DNA of 64,000 nucleotides from contig NZ_CP089518.1 of NCBI RefSeq assembly GCF_025917685.1, positions 3,907,001-3,971,000 of the forward strand, read 5' to 3'. Of this stretch, positions 26,351-35,690 are shown one piece after another (position 1 is the first letter of the stretch; every line of letters begins with the position of its first letter). Made by a program: the position numbers and the translations under genes. Under the pieces are notes generated by a model. The model had not been told where the DNA came from and searched no databases. It worked only from the letters and a program-made list of their open reading frames with translations. The DNA comes from Bacillus cereus (GTDB lineage: Bacteria; Bacillota; Bacilli; Bacillales; Bacillaceae_G).

Positions 26351-26827
26351 TTACAAAGTATACTCCAACTGAATTTCATGTGAAATTGCAATATTATCAT
26401 AACCAATAAACGGAATTTCTTTCTTTATTTTTCGCGCCTCCTTTACGGCATCCATGTATAAGTTCGTCATTATAAAATTACGTTTTTGGTAAAATCGGAG
26501 TGCGTTCATATTATCATTCGTCGTAATGAGCCACACTTTTTCACACTCATTTTCCCTTGCCATTTGCAATACACAATCCACCAGTTTTGTTCCAATCCCA
26601 TTTCCTTCCTCAAAACTATCTAACGATACAATTTCACACATGTTTTTTAGCACTTCACACGTTATAATTCCCACTATTCTGTCATTTTTAAGTGCGATAA
26701 AACCAGGTAATTGTTCTAATTGATGCGCTCTGCCTCGCGAGACCATCATTGAACTCCCCCAGTTTTCGCACATAAACCTCCGAATTGTTTCTTTCATTTC
26801 TGGTGTGATTTTTTGTATATGAACCAT
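26351..26827 (-). CDS. GNAT-family N-acetyltransferase
   Basis: 158 residues. The central fold is clear: GFIALKNDRIVGIITCEVL, then the CoA pyrophosphate loop EEGNGIGTKLVDCVLQMAREN, then WLITTNDNMNALRFYQKRNFIM (motif B). Substrate unknown. It lies between the LacI-type regulator and yqkD; no strong terminator, only a weak GAAAGTT / AACTTTC hairpin at 26323-26343. Confidence 0.82.
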   Translation of the reverse strand: MVHIQKITPEMKETIRRFMCENWGSSMMVSRGRAHQLEQLPGFIALKNDRIVGIITCEVLKNMCEIVSLDSFEEGNGIGTKLVDCVLQMARENECEKVWLITTNDNMNALRFYQKRNFIMTNLYMDAVKEARKIKKEIPFIGYDNIAISHEIQLEYTL

Positions 26828-26909
26828 AGACGATTTCTCCCCTTTTTATATCATTGTGATACAATGTAAGTGTATCATATGTAGAGGTATTTGGAGGATG
26901 AGGTAAAGT

Positions 26910-27833
26910 ATGAAACGTTTTTTTACAGCATTGTTTACTATACTAGGTGCACTAACTGCGATCGGGATTTTCTTTACAAATAAAGTTATGTACTTGAAGA
27001 AAAAAACAGAGGAAGAAGTTTTAGAACGCGAAACGAGAAAACATTTTCATTTGGACGATTTTAACGCGATTCAAAAAGAGGAGGTTCACATCCCTTCTCA
27101 ATTCGGATATGAACTTCATGGATATTACATGCCAGCTGGTCATTCTAATAAATTTATGATTTTTTGCCACGGTGTGACTGTAAATAAAATGAACTCTGTT
27201 AAATATGCAAACTTATTTTTAAGCAGAGGATATAACGTATTTATTTATGATCATCGCCGTCATGGTAAAACTGGTGGTAAAACGACAAGCTACGGCTATT
27301 ATGAGAAACATGATCTAAAGTCAGTAGTTGACTGGCTAAAAGATCGTTTTGGAACGAATATTACACTCGGAATTCATGGGGAATCTATGGGTGCTGCAAC
27401 TCTTCTTCAATATGCGGGACTTGTAGAAGATGGTGCCGATTTTTATATTGCTGATTGTCCTTTCTCTGATTTTTATGGACAGTTACAACATCGTTTAAAG
27501 GTTGAATTTCATTTGCCAAAATGGCCTTTATTACCTTTAGCAAATGCCTTTTTAAAAGTTCGTGACGGCTATACAATTCGTGAAGTTTCACCAATTGATT
27601 GTATAAAAAACATTAATAATCCTGTTCTTTTTATACACAGCAAAGATGATGACTATATTTTATCTGATATGACGAAATCACTTTATGAAGCGAAAGAAAA
27701 TAATAAGCAACTTTATATTGCAGAACATGGTGCACACGCTTGCTCTTATAATGAAAATAAAGAAGAGTACGAAGCTGCCATCGATCAATTTTTAAACACC
27801 TATGTAAAAGAAACAAAAAACAGGCTTGCATAA
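26910..27833 (+). CDS. yqkD: Membrane-anchored alpha/beta hydrolase YqkD
   Basis: 307-residue serine hydrolase with an N-terminal membrane helix (residues about 4-24). Motifs: FCHGVTVNKMNSVKYANLFL (oxyanion region), YDHRRHGKTGGKTTSYGYYE, nucleophile elbow GIHGESMGA (about 153-161), IADCPFSDF, FIHSKDDDYI (Asp) and EHGAHACSYNENK (His). Strong residue-level resemblance to B. subtilis YqkD, and yqkC follows on the opposite strand. Substrate unknown. Confidence 0.87.
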   Translation: MKRFFTALFTILGALTAIGIFFTNKVMYLKKKTEEEVLERETRKHFHLDDFNAIQKEEVHIPSQFGYELHGYYMPAGHSNKFMIFCHGVTVNKMNSVKYANLFLSRGYNVFIYDHRRHGKTGGKTTSYGYYEKHDLKSVVDWLKDRFGTNITLGIHGESMGAATLLQYAGLVEDGADFYIADCPFSDFYGQLQHRLKVEFHLPKWPLLPLANAFLKVRDGYTIREVSPIDCIKNINNPVLFIHSKDDDYILSDMTKSLYEAKENNKQLYIAEHGAHACSYNENKEEYEAAIDQFLNTYVKETKNRLA

Positions 27834-27846
27834 GCCTGTTTTTTTA
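27815..27846. terminator. Bidirectional terminator
   Basis: AAAAAACAGGCTT / AAGCCTGTTTTTT with a GCAT loop, between yqkD (+) and the yqkC-like gene (-). Confidence 0.92.
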
Positions 27847-28089
27847 CTGCGCTAAAACGTCTGTAACTTGTTCCATATTTTCAGAAATCCACTTTATTGC
27901 CTCATCTAGCGTCGGAAATTCCGTCGTTTGAAAGGTCACCTCATCTTGCAGTAACCAAACATCTTTCGGTTCTTGTCCTACACCTGCGATTGACCAATGA
28001 AGTAAACTATATGGATGATTATCATTCAAAAATGATGCCCACGTGCGCTCATTTGCAATATTTTGTAGTGTTCGTAATTTTTTATCCAT
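27844..28089 (-). CDS. YqkC-like small protein
   Basis: 81 residues, soluble, no signal peptide: a helical N-terminus ([20 protein letters not shown]), a strand-rich middle ([20 protein letters not shown]) and a C-terminal helix ([20 protein letters not shown]). Length and position beside yqkD match B. subtilis yqkC. Function unknown. Confidence 0.65.
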   Translation of the reverse strand: MDKKLRTLQNIANERTWASFLNDNHPYSLLHWSIAGVGQEPKDVWLLQDEVTFQTTEFPTLDEAIKWISENMEQVTDVLAQ

Positions 28090-28160
28090 CTTTCGTCACC
28101 TTACTCTAGTCAGTTATAAAAACTATTATAACACTCTCTTCTCTCTCAAACAAAGTGCTC

Positions 28161-28317
28161 TTTTTGTCCCGCTATTTGCGGGCAGTAAGACTCCCACCTC
28201 AAAATTCGGCTTAGGCAAAGAAGTAAGGGGGGAGATTAACTGCCCGTAAACGCCCGATTGGTGCGGGCTGATAATCAGTGGGGGATGCCCCCCCACTGAT
28301 TAAAGTTTCACTTTATA
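28161..28317. repeat. bcr1-type dispersed repeat of the B. cereus group
   Basis: A GC-rich island of about 155 bp, unlike its AT-rich surroundings. It opens with hairpin CCCGC-TATTT-GCGGG (28168-28182) and closes with stem AATCAGTGGGGG / CCCCCACTGATT (28273-28301), then AAAGTTTCACTTTAT. It contains GTAAACGCCCGATTGGTGCG. From memory this is the bcr1 repeat, a mobile non-coding element of the B. cereus group ending next to TTTAT. No protein is encoded. A decayed half-copy is at 44182-44257. Confidence 0.75.
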
Positions 28318-28377
28318 TTGTCAAGTACTCTCCCTGATTATATGATGGGATTAAGCGTTTGGGAAGGAGGGATAAGG

Positions 28378-28584
28378 TTGGCAAAAGTACAAATTAAAAT
28401 AAATGATAATGGCTCTTTTCGCGTTACAGGGGACGTGGAATTAGTTGACTCACAAGGGAATGTATTCCCAGCAAAACCAGCATTTTCTTTATGTCGTTGT
28501 GGTTTATCGAAAAACATGCCTTATTGCGATGCTTCGCATAAAGGCAAATTCGAGTCTGTTGTTAGAGCACCAGAAGCAGAATAG
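28378..28584 (+). CDS. CDGSH iron-sulfur domain protein
   Basis: 68-residue small protein binding a 2Fe-2S cluster through three Cys and one His: C-R-C-x6-P-x-C-D-x2-H appears as CRCGLSKNMPYCDASH near residues 39-54. The N-terminal half (KVQIKINDNGSFRVTGDVEL) is the strand swap of the fold. TTG 28378 is chosen because GGAAGGAGGG lies 8 bases upstream; the frame is open to 28318, inside the repeat's edge. Role probably electron transfer or redox sensing. Confidence 0.85.
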   Translation: MAKVQIKINDNGSFRVTGDVELVDSQGNVFPAKPAFSLCRCGLSKNMPYCDASHKGKFESVVRAPEAE

Positions 28585-28594
28585 TTTTGTACGT

Positions 28595-28630
28595 AACATG
28601 CACATTTTTTTGTGCATGTTTTTTCTTTTT
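28595..28630 (+). terminator. Terminator of the CDGSH gene
   Basis: AACATGCACA / TGTGCATGTT with a T loop and a long T-run. Confidence 0.9.
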
Positions 28631-28775
28631 AGCAACTCCGTTATATCCCTTCTCCTTACAACATTTCTCATACTTTTTTCCCCATTCCAGCCTACATATA
28701 TTTTCACACAATTCTTCACATTCGAATATTTTTTTCTAGCCTTTTATTTTTTTTGTGCTATAATTTGAGCAAACA

Positions 28776-28917
28776 ACATCCTTCGGGGTCGGGTGAAATT
28801 CCCAACCGGCGGTGATGAAGTGCAAACTTCTAAGTCCGTGACCCGTTTTCAACTCGAAAACGGTGGATCTAGTGAAACTCTAGGGCCGACAGTATAGTCT
28901 GGATGGGAGAAGGATAT
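28776..28917 (+). ncRNA. FMN riboswitch (RFN element)
   Basis: Complete RFN core: ATCCTTCGGGG start, GGGTGAAATTCCCAACCGGCGG, GTGATGAAGTG..., TCCGTGACCCG, GGTGGATCTAGTGAAACTCTAGG, GCCGACAGT and GGATGGGAGAAGGAT. P1 pairs ATCCTT (28778-28783) with AAGGAT (28910-28915). FMN binding represses the ribDEBAH operon by premature termination. A TATAAT preceded by TGTGC (28759-28764) is the likely promoter. Confidence 0.97.
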
Positions 28918-28948
28918 GTTTTCTAGTAATTTTATATAGCGAATACAC

Positions 28949-29039
28949 TTTTATTTCAGTATGCATATTTTTAAAGTTTCATTTTGAACCTTTATATATG
29001 TTTTATTTTGTATACTTATGTTTCTATACTGAAATAAAA
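28949..29039. repeat. 91-bp AT-rich segment with 14-bp terminal inverted repeats
   Basis: Perfect arms TTTTATTTCAGTAT (28949-28962) and ATACTGAAATAAAA (29026-29039) enclose 63 AT-rich bases between the FMN riboswitch and the ribD terminator. It may be a long-range RNA stem or a miniature inserted element; no clear target duplication is visible. A second hairpin, TGATATTTTG / CAAAATATCA (29065-29104), follows. Confidence 0.55.
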
Positions 29040-29169
29040 AGATACGACTAGCGTTGAAAGAATTTGATATTTTGCTAGGTTTTTTTCCTTATGCCAAAAT
29101 ATCAGTCATCGTTAGGTTTCTTTCCTATACTTTCGTATTCGAACTATATTTCTAGAAATCACGTCTCCC

Positions 29170-29212
29170 AAACCCCAAGGATTTTATATCCTTGGGGTTT
29201 TTTGATTTTTTC
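29170..29212 (+). terminator. Regulated terminator of the FMN riboswitch
   Basis: AAACCCCAAGGAT / ATCCTTGGGGTTT with a TTTAT loop and a T-rich tract just before the ribD ribosome-binding site. Its 5' arm can alternatively pair with the riboswitch P1 strand at 28778-28789 (11 pairs, one bulged C), which would be the antiterminator. Confidence 0.9.
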
Positions 29213-29228
29213 AGGAGAGGTGAAGAGA

Positions 29229-30341
29229 ATGACAGATCAAGAATATATGAGGATTGCCTTGCAGTTAGCACAAGGTACAACCGGCCAAACAAGTCCCAAT
29301 CCTATGGTTGGTGCTGTTGTTGTAAAAGATGGAAACATCATAGGAATGGGGGCTCACTTGCGCGCTGGTGAAGAACATGCTGAAGTTCATGCACTTCATA
29401 TGGCTGGTGAAAAAGCAAAAGGTGCTACCGTTTATGTAACACTTGAACCGTGTAGCCATTTTGGAAAAACACCACCTTGCTGTGAATTACTCATTGAAAA
29501 AGGAGTCCAGCGGGTTGTAATTGCTACCCTTGATTGCAATCCACTCGTTTCTGGTAATGGAAAAAGGAGATTAGAAGAAGCAGGAATCGAGGTAACTACT
29601 GGTGTCCTTGAGGCGGAAGTAACTTTATTAAATCGATACTTTTTTCACTATATGAAAACGAAACGTCCCTTTGTAACAATAAAAACAGCAATGAGCTTAG
29701 ATGGAAAAACAGCTACTGTAACTGGTGAAAGCCAGTGGATTACAAGTGAAGAAGCACGTGCTGATGTTCACCAATATCGTCATATGCATGATGCTATCTT
29801 AGTCGGTGTGAATACAGTTTTAACTGATAATCCACATTTAACAACAAGAATTCTAAACGGAGGTAAACATCCTATACGTGTTATTTTAGATACCCACTTA
29901 CGAACGCCGCCATCTTCTCATGTCATAACAGATGGCTTAGCTCCGACATGGATTATTGTCGGTAAGGATGTAAATAAAGAGAAAATAGCGTCTTATGAAT
30001 CTAACAATATAGTTGTATACCAAATGAAAACACAGCAAATTAAAATACAAGATGTCCTATCCCTACTCGGTGAGAAACAAATTCTTTCTCTGTTCGTTGA
30101 AGGTGGTCAAACGGTGCATGCAAACTTCTTAAAAACAAATAGTTTTAATGAAATTGTGACCTATATTAGCCCGAAATTAATTGGTGGAAAAGATGCACCC
30201 ACCTTATTTGGCGGAGCTGGTTTTTCGAAGTTACAAGATGCACTTTCCTTAACAATTCAAGAGATGAAACAAATTGGTAATGATATAAAAATTGTTGCAA
30301 CCTTAAAAAGCGAGGTGACAGAATGTTTACAGGAATCGTAG
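29229..30341 (+). CDS. ribD: Riboflavin biosynthesis deaminase/reductase RibD
   Basis: 370-residue bifunctional enzyme: the pyrimidine deaminase domain (about 1-145) has zinc ligands HAE (His50) and PC..C (Cys75, Cys84), and the NADPH-dependent reductase domain (about 146-365) has KTAMSLDGKTAT and SLFVEGGQTVHANFL. It carries out the second and third steps from GTP. ATG 29229 follows AGGAGAGGTGA; the open frame extends upstream through the terminator and is not coding. First gene of the operon, overlapping ribE by 19 bp. Confidence 0.95.
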   Translation: MTDQEYMRIALQLAQGTTGQTSPNPMVGAVVVKDGNIIGMGAHLRAGEEHAEVHALHMAGEKAKGATVYVTLEPCSHFGKTPPCCELLIEKGVQRVVIATLDCNPLVSGNGKRRLEEAGIEVTTGVLEAEVTLLNRYFFHYMKTKRPFVTIKTAMSLDGKTATVTGESQWITSEEARADVHQYRHMHDAILVGVNTVLTDNPHLTTRILNGGKHPIRVILDTHLRTPPSSHVITDGLAPTWIIVGKDVNKEKIASYESNNIVVYQMKTQQIKIQDVLSLLGEKQILSLFVEGGQTVHANFLKTNSFNEIVTYISPKLIGGKDAPTLFGGAGFSKLQDALSLTIQEMKQIGNDIKIVATLKSEVTECLQES

Positions 30342-30967
30342 AAGAGTTAGGAACGATATCAAGCATGACTCAAAGTGGTGAAGCAATGAAGCTAACTATT
30401 AACGCAAATCAAATTTTATCAGATATCAAATTAGGTGATAGTATCGCAGTTAACGGCATTTGCTTAACAGTAACTACTTTTACGACTACTTCATTCACTG
30501 TTGATGCAATGCCTGAAACAATGAAAGCAACATCACTTCGTATGCTAAAGCCAAGTGCCAAAGTGAATTTAGAACGGGCAATGGCTGCAAACGGACGATT
30601 CGGTGGACATTTCGTCACCGGACATATCGATGGCATCGGTACGATTTTAACTAAAAAACAACATTACAATGCCATCTATTACAAAATAGCAATTTCTGAT
30701 GAATTACTACGCTATTGTTTGCATAAAGGATCCGTTGCTATTGATGGCACTAGTTTAACAATATTTGATATAGACGAATCTTCAATTACAATTTCACTCA
30801 TCCCCCACACAGTAAGCGAGTCTATAATCGGAGAAAAAAAAGCCGGGGACATCGTAAACATTGAGTGTGACATGATTGGAAAATATATTGAACGCTTTAT
30901 TTCAAAGCCCACAAAAAGAACAGATTCAATGACCGAAAGCTTTTTACAAGAAAACGGATTTCTATAA
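30323..30967 (+). CDS. ribE: Riboflavin synthase alpha subunit
   Basis: 214-residue enzyme dismutating two 6,7-dimethyl-8-ribityllumazines to riboflavin. Two lumazine-binding barrels repeat: MFTGIVEELG with SIAVNGICLTV in the first half, and HFVTGHIDGIG with SVAIDGTSLTI in the second, plus a C-terminal helix for trimerisation. GAGGTGA in ribD serves as ribosome-binding site; translationally coupled to ribD. Confidence 0.96.
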   Translation: MFTGIVEELGTISSMTQSGEAMKLTINANQILSDIKLGDSIAVNGICLTVTTFTTTSFTVDAMPETMKATSLRMLKPSAKVNLERAMAANGRFGGHFVTGHIDGIGTILTKKQHYNAIYYKIAISDELLRYCLHKGSVAIDGTSLTIFDIDESSITISLIPHTVSESIIGEKKAGDIVNIECDMIGKYIERFISKPTKRTDSMTESFLQENGFL

Positions 30968-30979
30968 GGGGGAAGCACA

Positions 30980-32173
30980 ATGTTTCATCGTATTGAAGAA
31001 GCTCTAGAAGATTTAAAACAAGGAAAAGTCGTTATCGTATGTGATGATGAAAACCGAGAAAATGAAGGCGATTTTATTGCTTTAGCAGAGTACATTACAC
31101 CAGAAACGATTAATTTTATGATTACACACGGTCGTGGTCTCGTTTGCGTACCGATTACGGAGAAATACGCAGAACGTCTACAGTTAGAACCAATGGTTTC
31201 TCATAATACAGATTCACATCATACTGCTTTTACAGTAAGCATCGATCACGTTTCTACAACAACAGGCATTAGTGCTCATGAGCGTGCTACGACAATACAG
31301 GAATTATTGAATCCCGCATCTAAAGGAACTGATTTTAACCGCCCTGGACATATCTTTCCATTAATTGCGAAAGAAGGTGGCGTCCTTCGCCGCGCAGGTC
31401 ATACAGAAGCCGCTGTTGATTTAGCAAAACTTTGCGGAGCTGAGCCAGCTGGCGTCATTTGCGAGATTATAAATGAAGATGGGACGATGGCACGTGTACC
31501 TGATTTACTAGAGTGTGCAAAACAATTTGATATAAAAATGATTACAATTGAAGATTTAATTGCTTATCGCCGCCATCACGAAACACTTGTGACGAGGGAA
31601 GTGGAAATTACATTACCTACAGATTTCGGTACTTTTCATGCAATTGGCTATTCTAACTCATTAGATATGAAAGAACATATCGCGCTCGTAAAAGGTGATA
31701 TTTCAACAGGCGAACCTGTACTTGTACGCGTTCATTCAGAATGCTTAACAGGAGATGTATTTGGTTCGTGCCGCTGTGATTGCGGACCACAGCTACATGC
31801 TGCACTTGCTCAAATTGAGCGTGAAGGAAAAGGCGTTCTTCTCTATATGAGACAAGAAGGACGAGGCATTGGCCTTCTTAATAAGCTTCGCGCTTATAAG
31901 TTACAAGAAGAAGGGTTAGATACTGTAGAAGCAAATGAAAAACTTGGGTTCCCAGCTGATCTTCGTGATTACGGTATTGGCGCTCAAATTTTAAAAGATT
32001 TAGGCTTACAAAGTTTACGATTATTAACGAATAATCCACGAAAAATTGCTGGCTTACAAGGTTACGATTTAGAAGTAACCGAGCGTGTACCGTTGCAAAT
32101 GCCAACAAAAGCAGAAAATAAAACGTATTTGCAAACGAAAGTAAGCAAATTAGGACATTTACTAAACTTATAA
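30980..32173 (+). CDS. ribBA: Bifunctional DHBP synthase / GTP cyclohydrolase II
   Basis: 397 residues. The N-terminal 3,4-dihydroxy-2-butanone-4-phosphate synthase (about 1-200) has [34 protein letters not shown] and ICEI. The C-terminal GTP cyclohydrolase II (about 205-397) has zinc motif [17 protein letters not shown] and RQEGRGIGL. It supplies both precursors of the pathway. 12 bp after ribE, with AAGGGGGAAG as ribosome-binding site. The gene is called ribA in B. subtilis. Confidence 0.96.
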   Translation: MFHRIEEALEDLKQGKVVIVCDDENRENEGDFIALAEYITPETINFMITHGRGLVCVPITEKYAERLQLEPMVSHNTDSHHTAFTVSIDHVSTTTGISAHERATTIQELLNPASKGTDFNRPGHIFPLIAKEGGVLRRAGHTEAAVDLAKLCGAEPAGVICEIINEDGTMARVPDLLECAKQFDIKMITIEDLIAYRRHHETLVTREVEITLPTDFGTFHAIGYSNSLDMKEHIALVKGDISTGEPVLVRVHSECLTGDVFGSCRCDCGPQLHAALAQIEREGKGVLLYMRQEGRGIGLLNKLRAYKLQEEGLDTVEANEKLGFPADLRDYGIGAQILKDLGLQSLRLLTNNPRKIAGLQGYDLEVTERVPLQMPTKAENKTYLQTKVSKLGHLLNL

Positions 32174-32191
32174 TTAAGGGAGAGATAAATT

Positions 32192-32653
32192 ATGGTATTC
32201 GAAGGTCATTTAGTTGGTACTGGATTAAAAGTTGGGGTTGTTGTTGGACGTTTTAATGAATTTATTACAAGCAAGTTACTTGGTGGTGCTTTAGATGGAT
32301 TAAAGCGTCACGGTGTAGAAGAAAATGATATTGATGTTGCATGGGTTCCTGGTGCATTCGAAATTCCTTTAATCGCTAAAAAGATGGCTAATAGCGGAAA
32401 GTATGATGCTGTTATTACATTAGGTACAGTAATTCGCGGTGCTACAACACATTACGATTACGTTTGTAATGAAGTAGCAAAAGGTGTTGCCTCTTTATCA
32501 CTACAAACGGACATTCCAGTTATTTTCGGTGTATTAACGACAGAAACAATTGAACAAGCGATTGAACGTGCAGGTACAAAAGCTGGTAATAAAGGATATG
32601 AATCGGCAGTTGCTGCAATTGAAATGGCTCACTTGTCCAAACAATGGGCATAA
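32192..32653 (+). CDS. ribH: 6,7-dimethyl-8-ribityllumazine synthase
   Basis: 153-residue subunit of the icosahedral lumazine synthase. Motifs: [38 protein letters not shown] (substrate loop), [19 protein letters not shown] with the catalytic His, and [12 protein letters not shown]. Last gene of the operon, followed by a terminator. The ribT gene that ends the B. subtilis operon is absent here. Confidence 0.96.
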
Positions 32654-32654
32654 T

Positions 32655-32678
32655 AAAAAGAGGCTACGGCCTCTTTTT
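32655..32678. terminator. Bidirectional terminator of the rib operon
   Basis: AAAAAGAGGC / GCCTCTTTTT with a TACG loop; also serves the convergent gene at 32677-32997. Confidence 0.9.
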
Positions 32679-32997
32679 ATTTCTTTACCTTTTTTCGTAC
32701 ATCTTTTATTAATTCATCCATCGATTTTCCTTCTGTTTTTATACGAAGAGCTTGTGCCGTTCTCCACACATTTTCTCTCTTTTTCGCTTCTTCTATAATA
32801 GAAATTTCCTTCCTCACTTCTTTTAAATCTTTTCCTTCTGTTTCAAGACCAAAATGTTCAGCTTTCGTTCGAAAATGTTGTTCAATTCTTTGTTGCATTT
32901 CTTTTTGTTCAGGATTTTCAGCCGCCTTAACTGGATCAGCACTTATCGCTTTTATTAAAATCAGACAAGTCATAATGGCTAATATGTATTTGTACAT
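32677..32997 (-). CDS. Small secreted protein with LGxxTEGK-type repeats
   Basis: 106 residues with an N-terminal signal peptide or membrane segment (about 1-20, cleavage near SA-DP or KA-AE). The mature part is helical and highly charged, with two related units: AEHFGLETEGKDLKEVRKEI and AQALRIKTEGKSMDELIKDV. The same unit occurs twice in the protein at 39083-39439. Function unknown; such units recur in secreted Bacillus proteins. Confidence 0.65.
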   Translation of the reverse strand: MYKYILAIMTCLILIKAISADPVKAAENPEQKEMQQRIEQHFRTKAEHFGLETEGKDLKEVRKEISIIEEAKKRENVWRTAQALRIKTEGKSMDELIKDVRKKVKK

Positions 32998-33137
32998 GTA
33001 AAATCCTCCGCCCCGATATAAATTACATTTTTACTATGTACAATTGGGGCTTGGAAAATTCGTCCACAAAAATTATTTTTTTCGCTCAAAAGCCACTACT
33101 ATCAAGCCTCAATGGCCTTTTATTACATTTTATTTAC

Positions 33138-33166
33138 AAAAAAAGCAAACCCTTTAAAGAGTTTGC
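33138..33166 (-). terminator. Terminator of the biotin operon
   Basis: GCAAACTC / GGGTTTGC (one G-T wobble) with a 6-base loop, then seven T residues on the minus strand. Confidence 0.8.
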
Positions 33167-33178
33167 CTTTCATCTATG

Positions 33179-34177
33179 TTATAGCGCACATTCTTCAATC
33201 TCAAAACCTAAGTCTTCAATCATACCCCAGTCCGCAGTCGGTTCTTGTCCAGCTGTTGTTAAGTAATCCCCTACGAAAATAGAGTTTGCCGCAAATAAAC
33301 CGAGTGGCTGTACAGAACGTAAATTAAGTTCTCGGCCACCTGAAATACGAATTTCTTTTGTTGGGTTTACAAAACGCATCATTGCCAGCACTTTTAAACA
33401 TTCTACAGGCGTTAATTCTTTTTGTCCTTCAAGTGGCGTACCCTTTACAGCGACAAGGAAATTACATGGAATAGAATCCGCATCTAAGCGTTGTAATTCA
33501 AATGCAATTTCAGCGCGCTGTTCAATCGTTTCTCCCATTCCGAAAATCGCCCCTGAGCATGGAGAAATGCCAGCTTGCTTCGCTTTTTGGACTGTATCAA
33601 CACGATCGTCATACGTATGCGTTGAACAAATGCTATGGTAATTATTTTCATGCGTATTTAAATTGTGGTTATAACGATGCACACCAGCATCTGCTAAACG
33701 CCCTGCTTGATCTTCATTTAAAAACCCTAAACAACAGCAAATTTTCAACTCTGTTGTTTCACGAATTTCCTTAACTGCTCCAATAACGTGATTTACTTCT
33801 TTATCTGTCGGACGACGACCAGATGCAACAATACAATATGTACCTGCTTTACGACGAATTGCTTCGTGTGCTCCTTCAACAATTTTCTCTTGTGTTAACC
33901 ATGCATATTTATCAATCGGTGCTTCTGAAATAATAGACTGTGAACAATAACCGCAATCTTCAGGACATAATCCAGATTTCGTATTTATAATCATGTTCAA
34001 CTTTACTTTCTTACCAAAATGATGATGGCGAATGATGTAAGCTGCATTCATAATTTCTAAAACTTCTGTATCATCAGCTTCTAATATTGCAATTGCATCT
34101 TCTTTCGTAATCATTTTTTCTTCTACTACGTCGTATGCAAGTTTTTTCCAATCCCTTTTTGTTTGTACTTGTTTCAT
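33179..34177 (-). CDS. bioB: Biotin synthase
   Basis: 332-residue radical-SAM enzyme inserting sulfur into dethiobiotin. The SAM-cluster motif is CPEDCGYC (Cys71, Cys75, Cys78); the cluster for sulfur donation is supported by Cys residues in ELKICCCLGFLNE and HSICSTHTYDDR; ISGGRELNLRSVQPLG is a late family motif. Last gene of the operon, one base after bioC. Confidence 0.97.
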   Translation of the reverse strand: MKQVQTKRDWKKLAYDVVEEKMITKEDAIAILEADDTEVLEIMNAAYIIRHHHFGKKVKLNMIINTKSGLCPEDCGYCSQSIISEAPIDKYAWLTQEKIVEGAHEAIRRKAGTYCIVASGRRPTDKEVNHVIGAVKEIRETTELKICCCLGFLNEDQAGRLADAGVHRYNHNLNTHENNYHSICSTHTYDDRVDTVQKAKQAGISPCSGAIFGMGETIEQRAEIAFELQRLDADSIPCNFLVAVKGTPLEGQKELTPVECLKVLAMMRFVNPTKEIRISGGRELNLRSVQPLGLFAANSIFVGDYLTTAGQEPTADWGMIEDLGFEIEECAL

Positions 34178-34178
34178 T

Positions 34179-34988
34179 TCATCTCTTCCCCTCTTTTGTT
34201 ATATACGTAAATAAAGCATGATACGTTGCCATTATCCCTTCTTTTCCCGTGAAGTCTCTTTCGTATATACGAAGCATCGTACGAAAGAGTGATGGTTTTT
34301 GACAGTAAGACTCTTCATTACTATTGGTTGCCCCTACTTTTCGAATAGAATGTAGAAACTCCCTAACTTCTGTAAAGCTTTCTATGTAACACGTTTCAGA
34401 AACATGTACGTTTCCTAATGGATTTTTGCATATATTCACTAACTGTTCTTTCGAAACGAATCGTTGTCCAATTGAAGTACAATTGTGTATCCCCTTTTCT
34501 TTCTTAGCGCGTTGAAAAGATGTATGCAATTCTTGGAAAGTCGTATTACCAAACGTTGAAAATAATAATATGCCTTCTTCAGGCAAATAGTTAAATAAAT
34601 TTTTCACTGTCGTTTTTAAATCATTAAGCCATTGAAATGTAGCATTTGAAATAATGACATCATATGAATCTTCTAATTTTAATTGTTCAATATCTTCACA
34701 TCGGAACATCACATTTTCCACATTATTTCTAGTTTTCGCGACTGCAATCATCTCATCGGCAAAATCCACAGCTGTAATATGCGCTTTCGGAAATAAATTT
34801 GATAATTGCTCTGTTACATATCCTGTCCCGCATCCAAGTTCTAAAATACGTATCGATGATGTTTCACTGTATCGCCCCTTCAATATAGAAAGTAACGAAT
34901 GCGCCATCTTTTTTTGTACATTTGCATATTGATCGTAGGATACAGCCGCCCCATTAAACCGTTTTTGCAGTAACGTTTTGTTGATCAT
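34179..34988 (-). CDS. bioC: Malonyl-ACP O-methyltransferase BioC
   Basis: 269-residue SAM-dependent methyltransferase that masks malonyl-ACP as a methyl ester to start pimelate synthesis. Motifs: [16 protein letters not shown] at the N-terminus (typical of BioC), ILELGCGTGYVTEQL (SAM motif I, about 48-62), ITAVDFADEMI, and DVIISNATFQWLND. It overlaps bioH by 35 bp, implying coupled translation. Its partner esterase is encoded next door. Confidence 0.93.
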   Translation of the reverse strand: MINKTLLQKRFNGAAVSYDQYANVQKKMAHSLLSILKGRYSETSSIRILELGCGTGYVTEQLSNLFPKAHITAVDFADEMIAVAKTRNNVENVMFRCEDIEQLKLEDSYDVIISNATFQWLNDLKTTVKNLFNYLPEEGILLFSTFGNTTFQELHTSFQRAKKEKGIHNCTSIGQRFVSKEQLVNICKNPLGNVHVSETCYIESFTEVREFLHSIRKVGATNSNEESYCQKPSLFRTMLRIYERDFTGKEGIMATYHALFTYITKEGKR

Positions 34989-35690
34989 GTCGTATCCCCT
35001 CTACAAATTGAATAATTTCGTTTGCGCAATATTCAAAATTCGTCACGCATAAAGCATGCCCAGCCTCGCTTACTACCTTTAACGTAGCATTCGTATTCTC
35101 TGTCATACTATGAGCTGCGGATAATGGACATATCACATCCTGTTCTCCATGAAGAAGTAATAAAGGGACTTTGACACTTGTTAATTCGTTTCTCATATCT
35201 GTTTCTATTAAATAATCTAAGCCTAATTGTAAAGACTGAATCGAGTCTCCTTTAAACTTCAGCGCAATCTCTTCAAAACTCGTATTCTCCCTCAGCTCAC
35301 TTTTTGTAAACATGTTTTCATAGAAACGCTTTAAAGTATCTTCTTTCTTTCTCGTTAAATTCTTTTTCATACGTTCTACATGCAAGGAATTCCATCCATT
35401 TGTATAGTCACTTGTATTGGTAAATTTAGCGGTACCACCAATTAGTACCATACCTTGGGCCTTAATCTTTTTATAAGCTTGTACTGCTGCTAACGCTCCT
35501 AGTGACCATCCAACTAAAATTACATTCTCATCCTCTGCTACATCTATTATTCGCCCCGCAAATTCACTTTGTTCTTTCACGTTACGCCAATCTATGCATT
35601 GAACAGAATATCCTTTAAAATACGGCAGAACTAAAGTCCAAACACCTTCTTCCATTCCCCATCCTGGAATAAAAATAAGCTTTAGCTCTT

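Noticed and set aside
29091..29228. 46-residue N-terminal extension of RibD
   Set aside because: This stretch contains the riboswitch terminator; ATG 29229 has the proper ribosome-binding site and family start.
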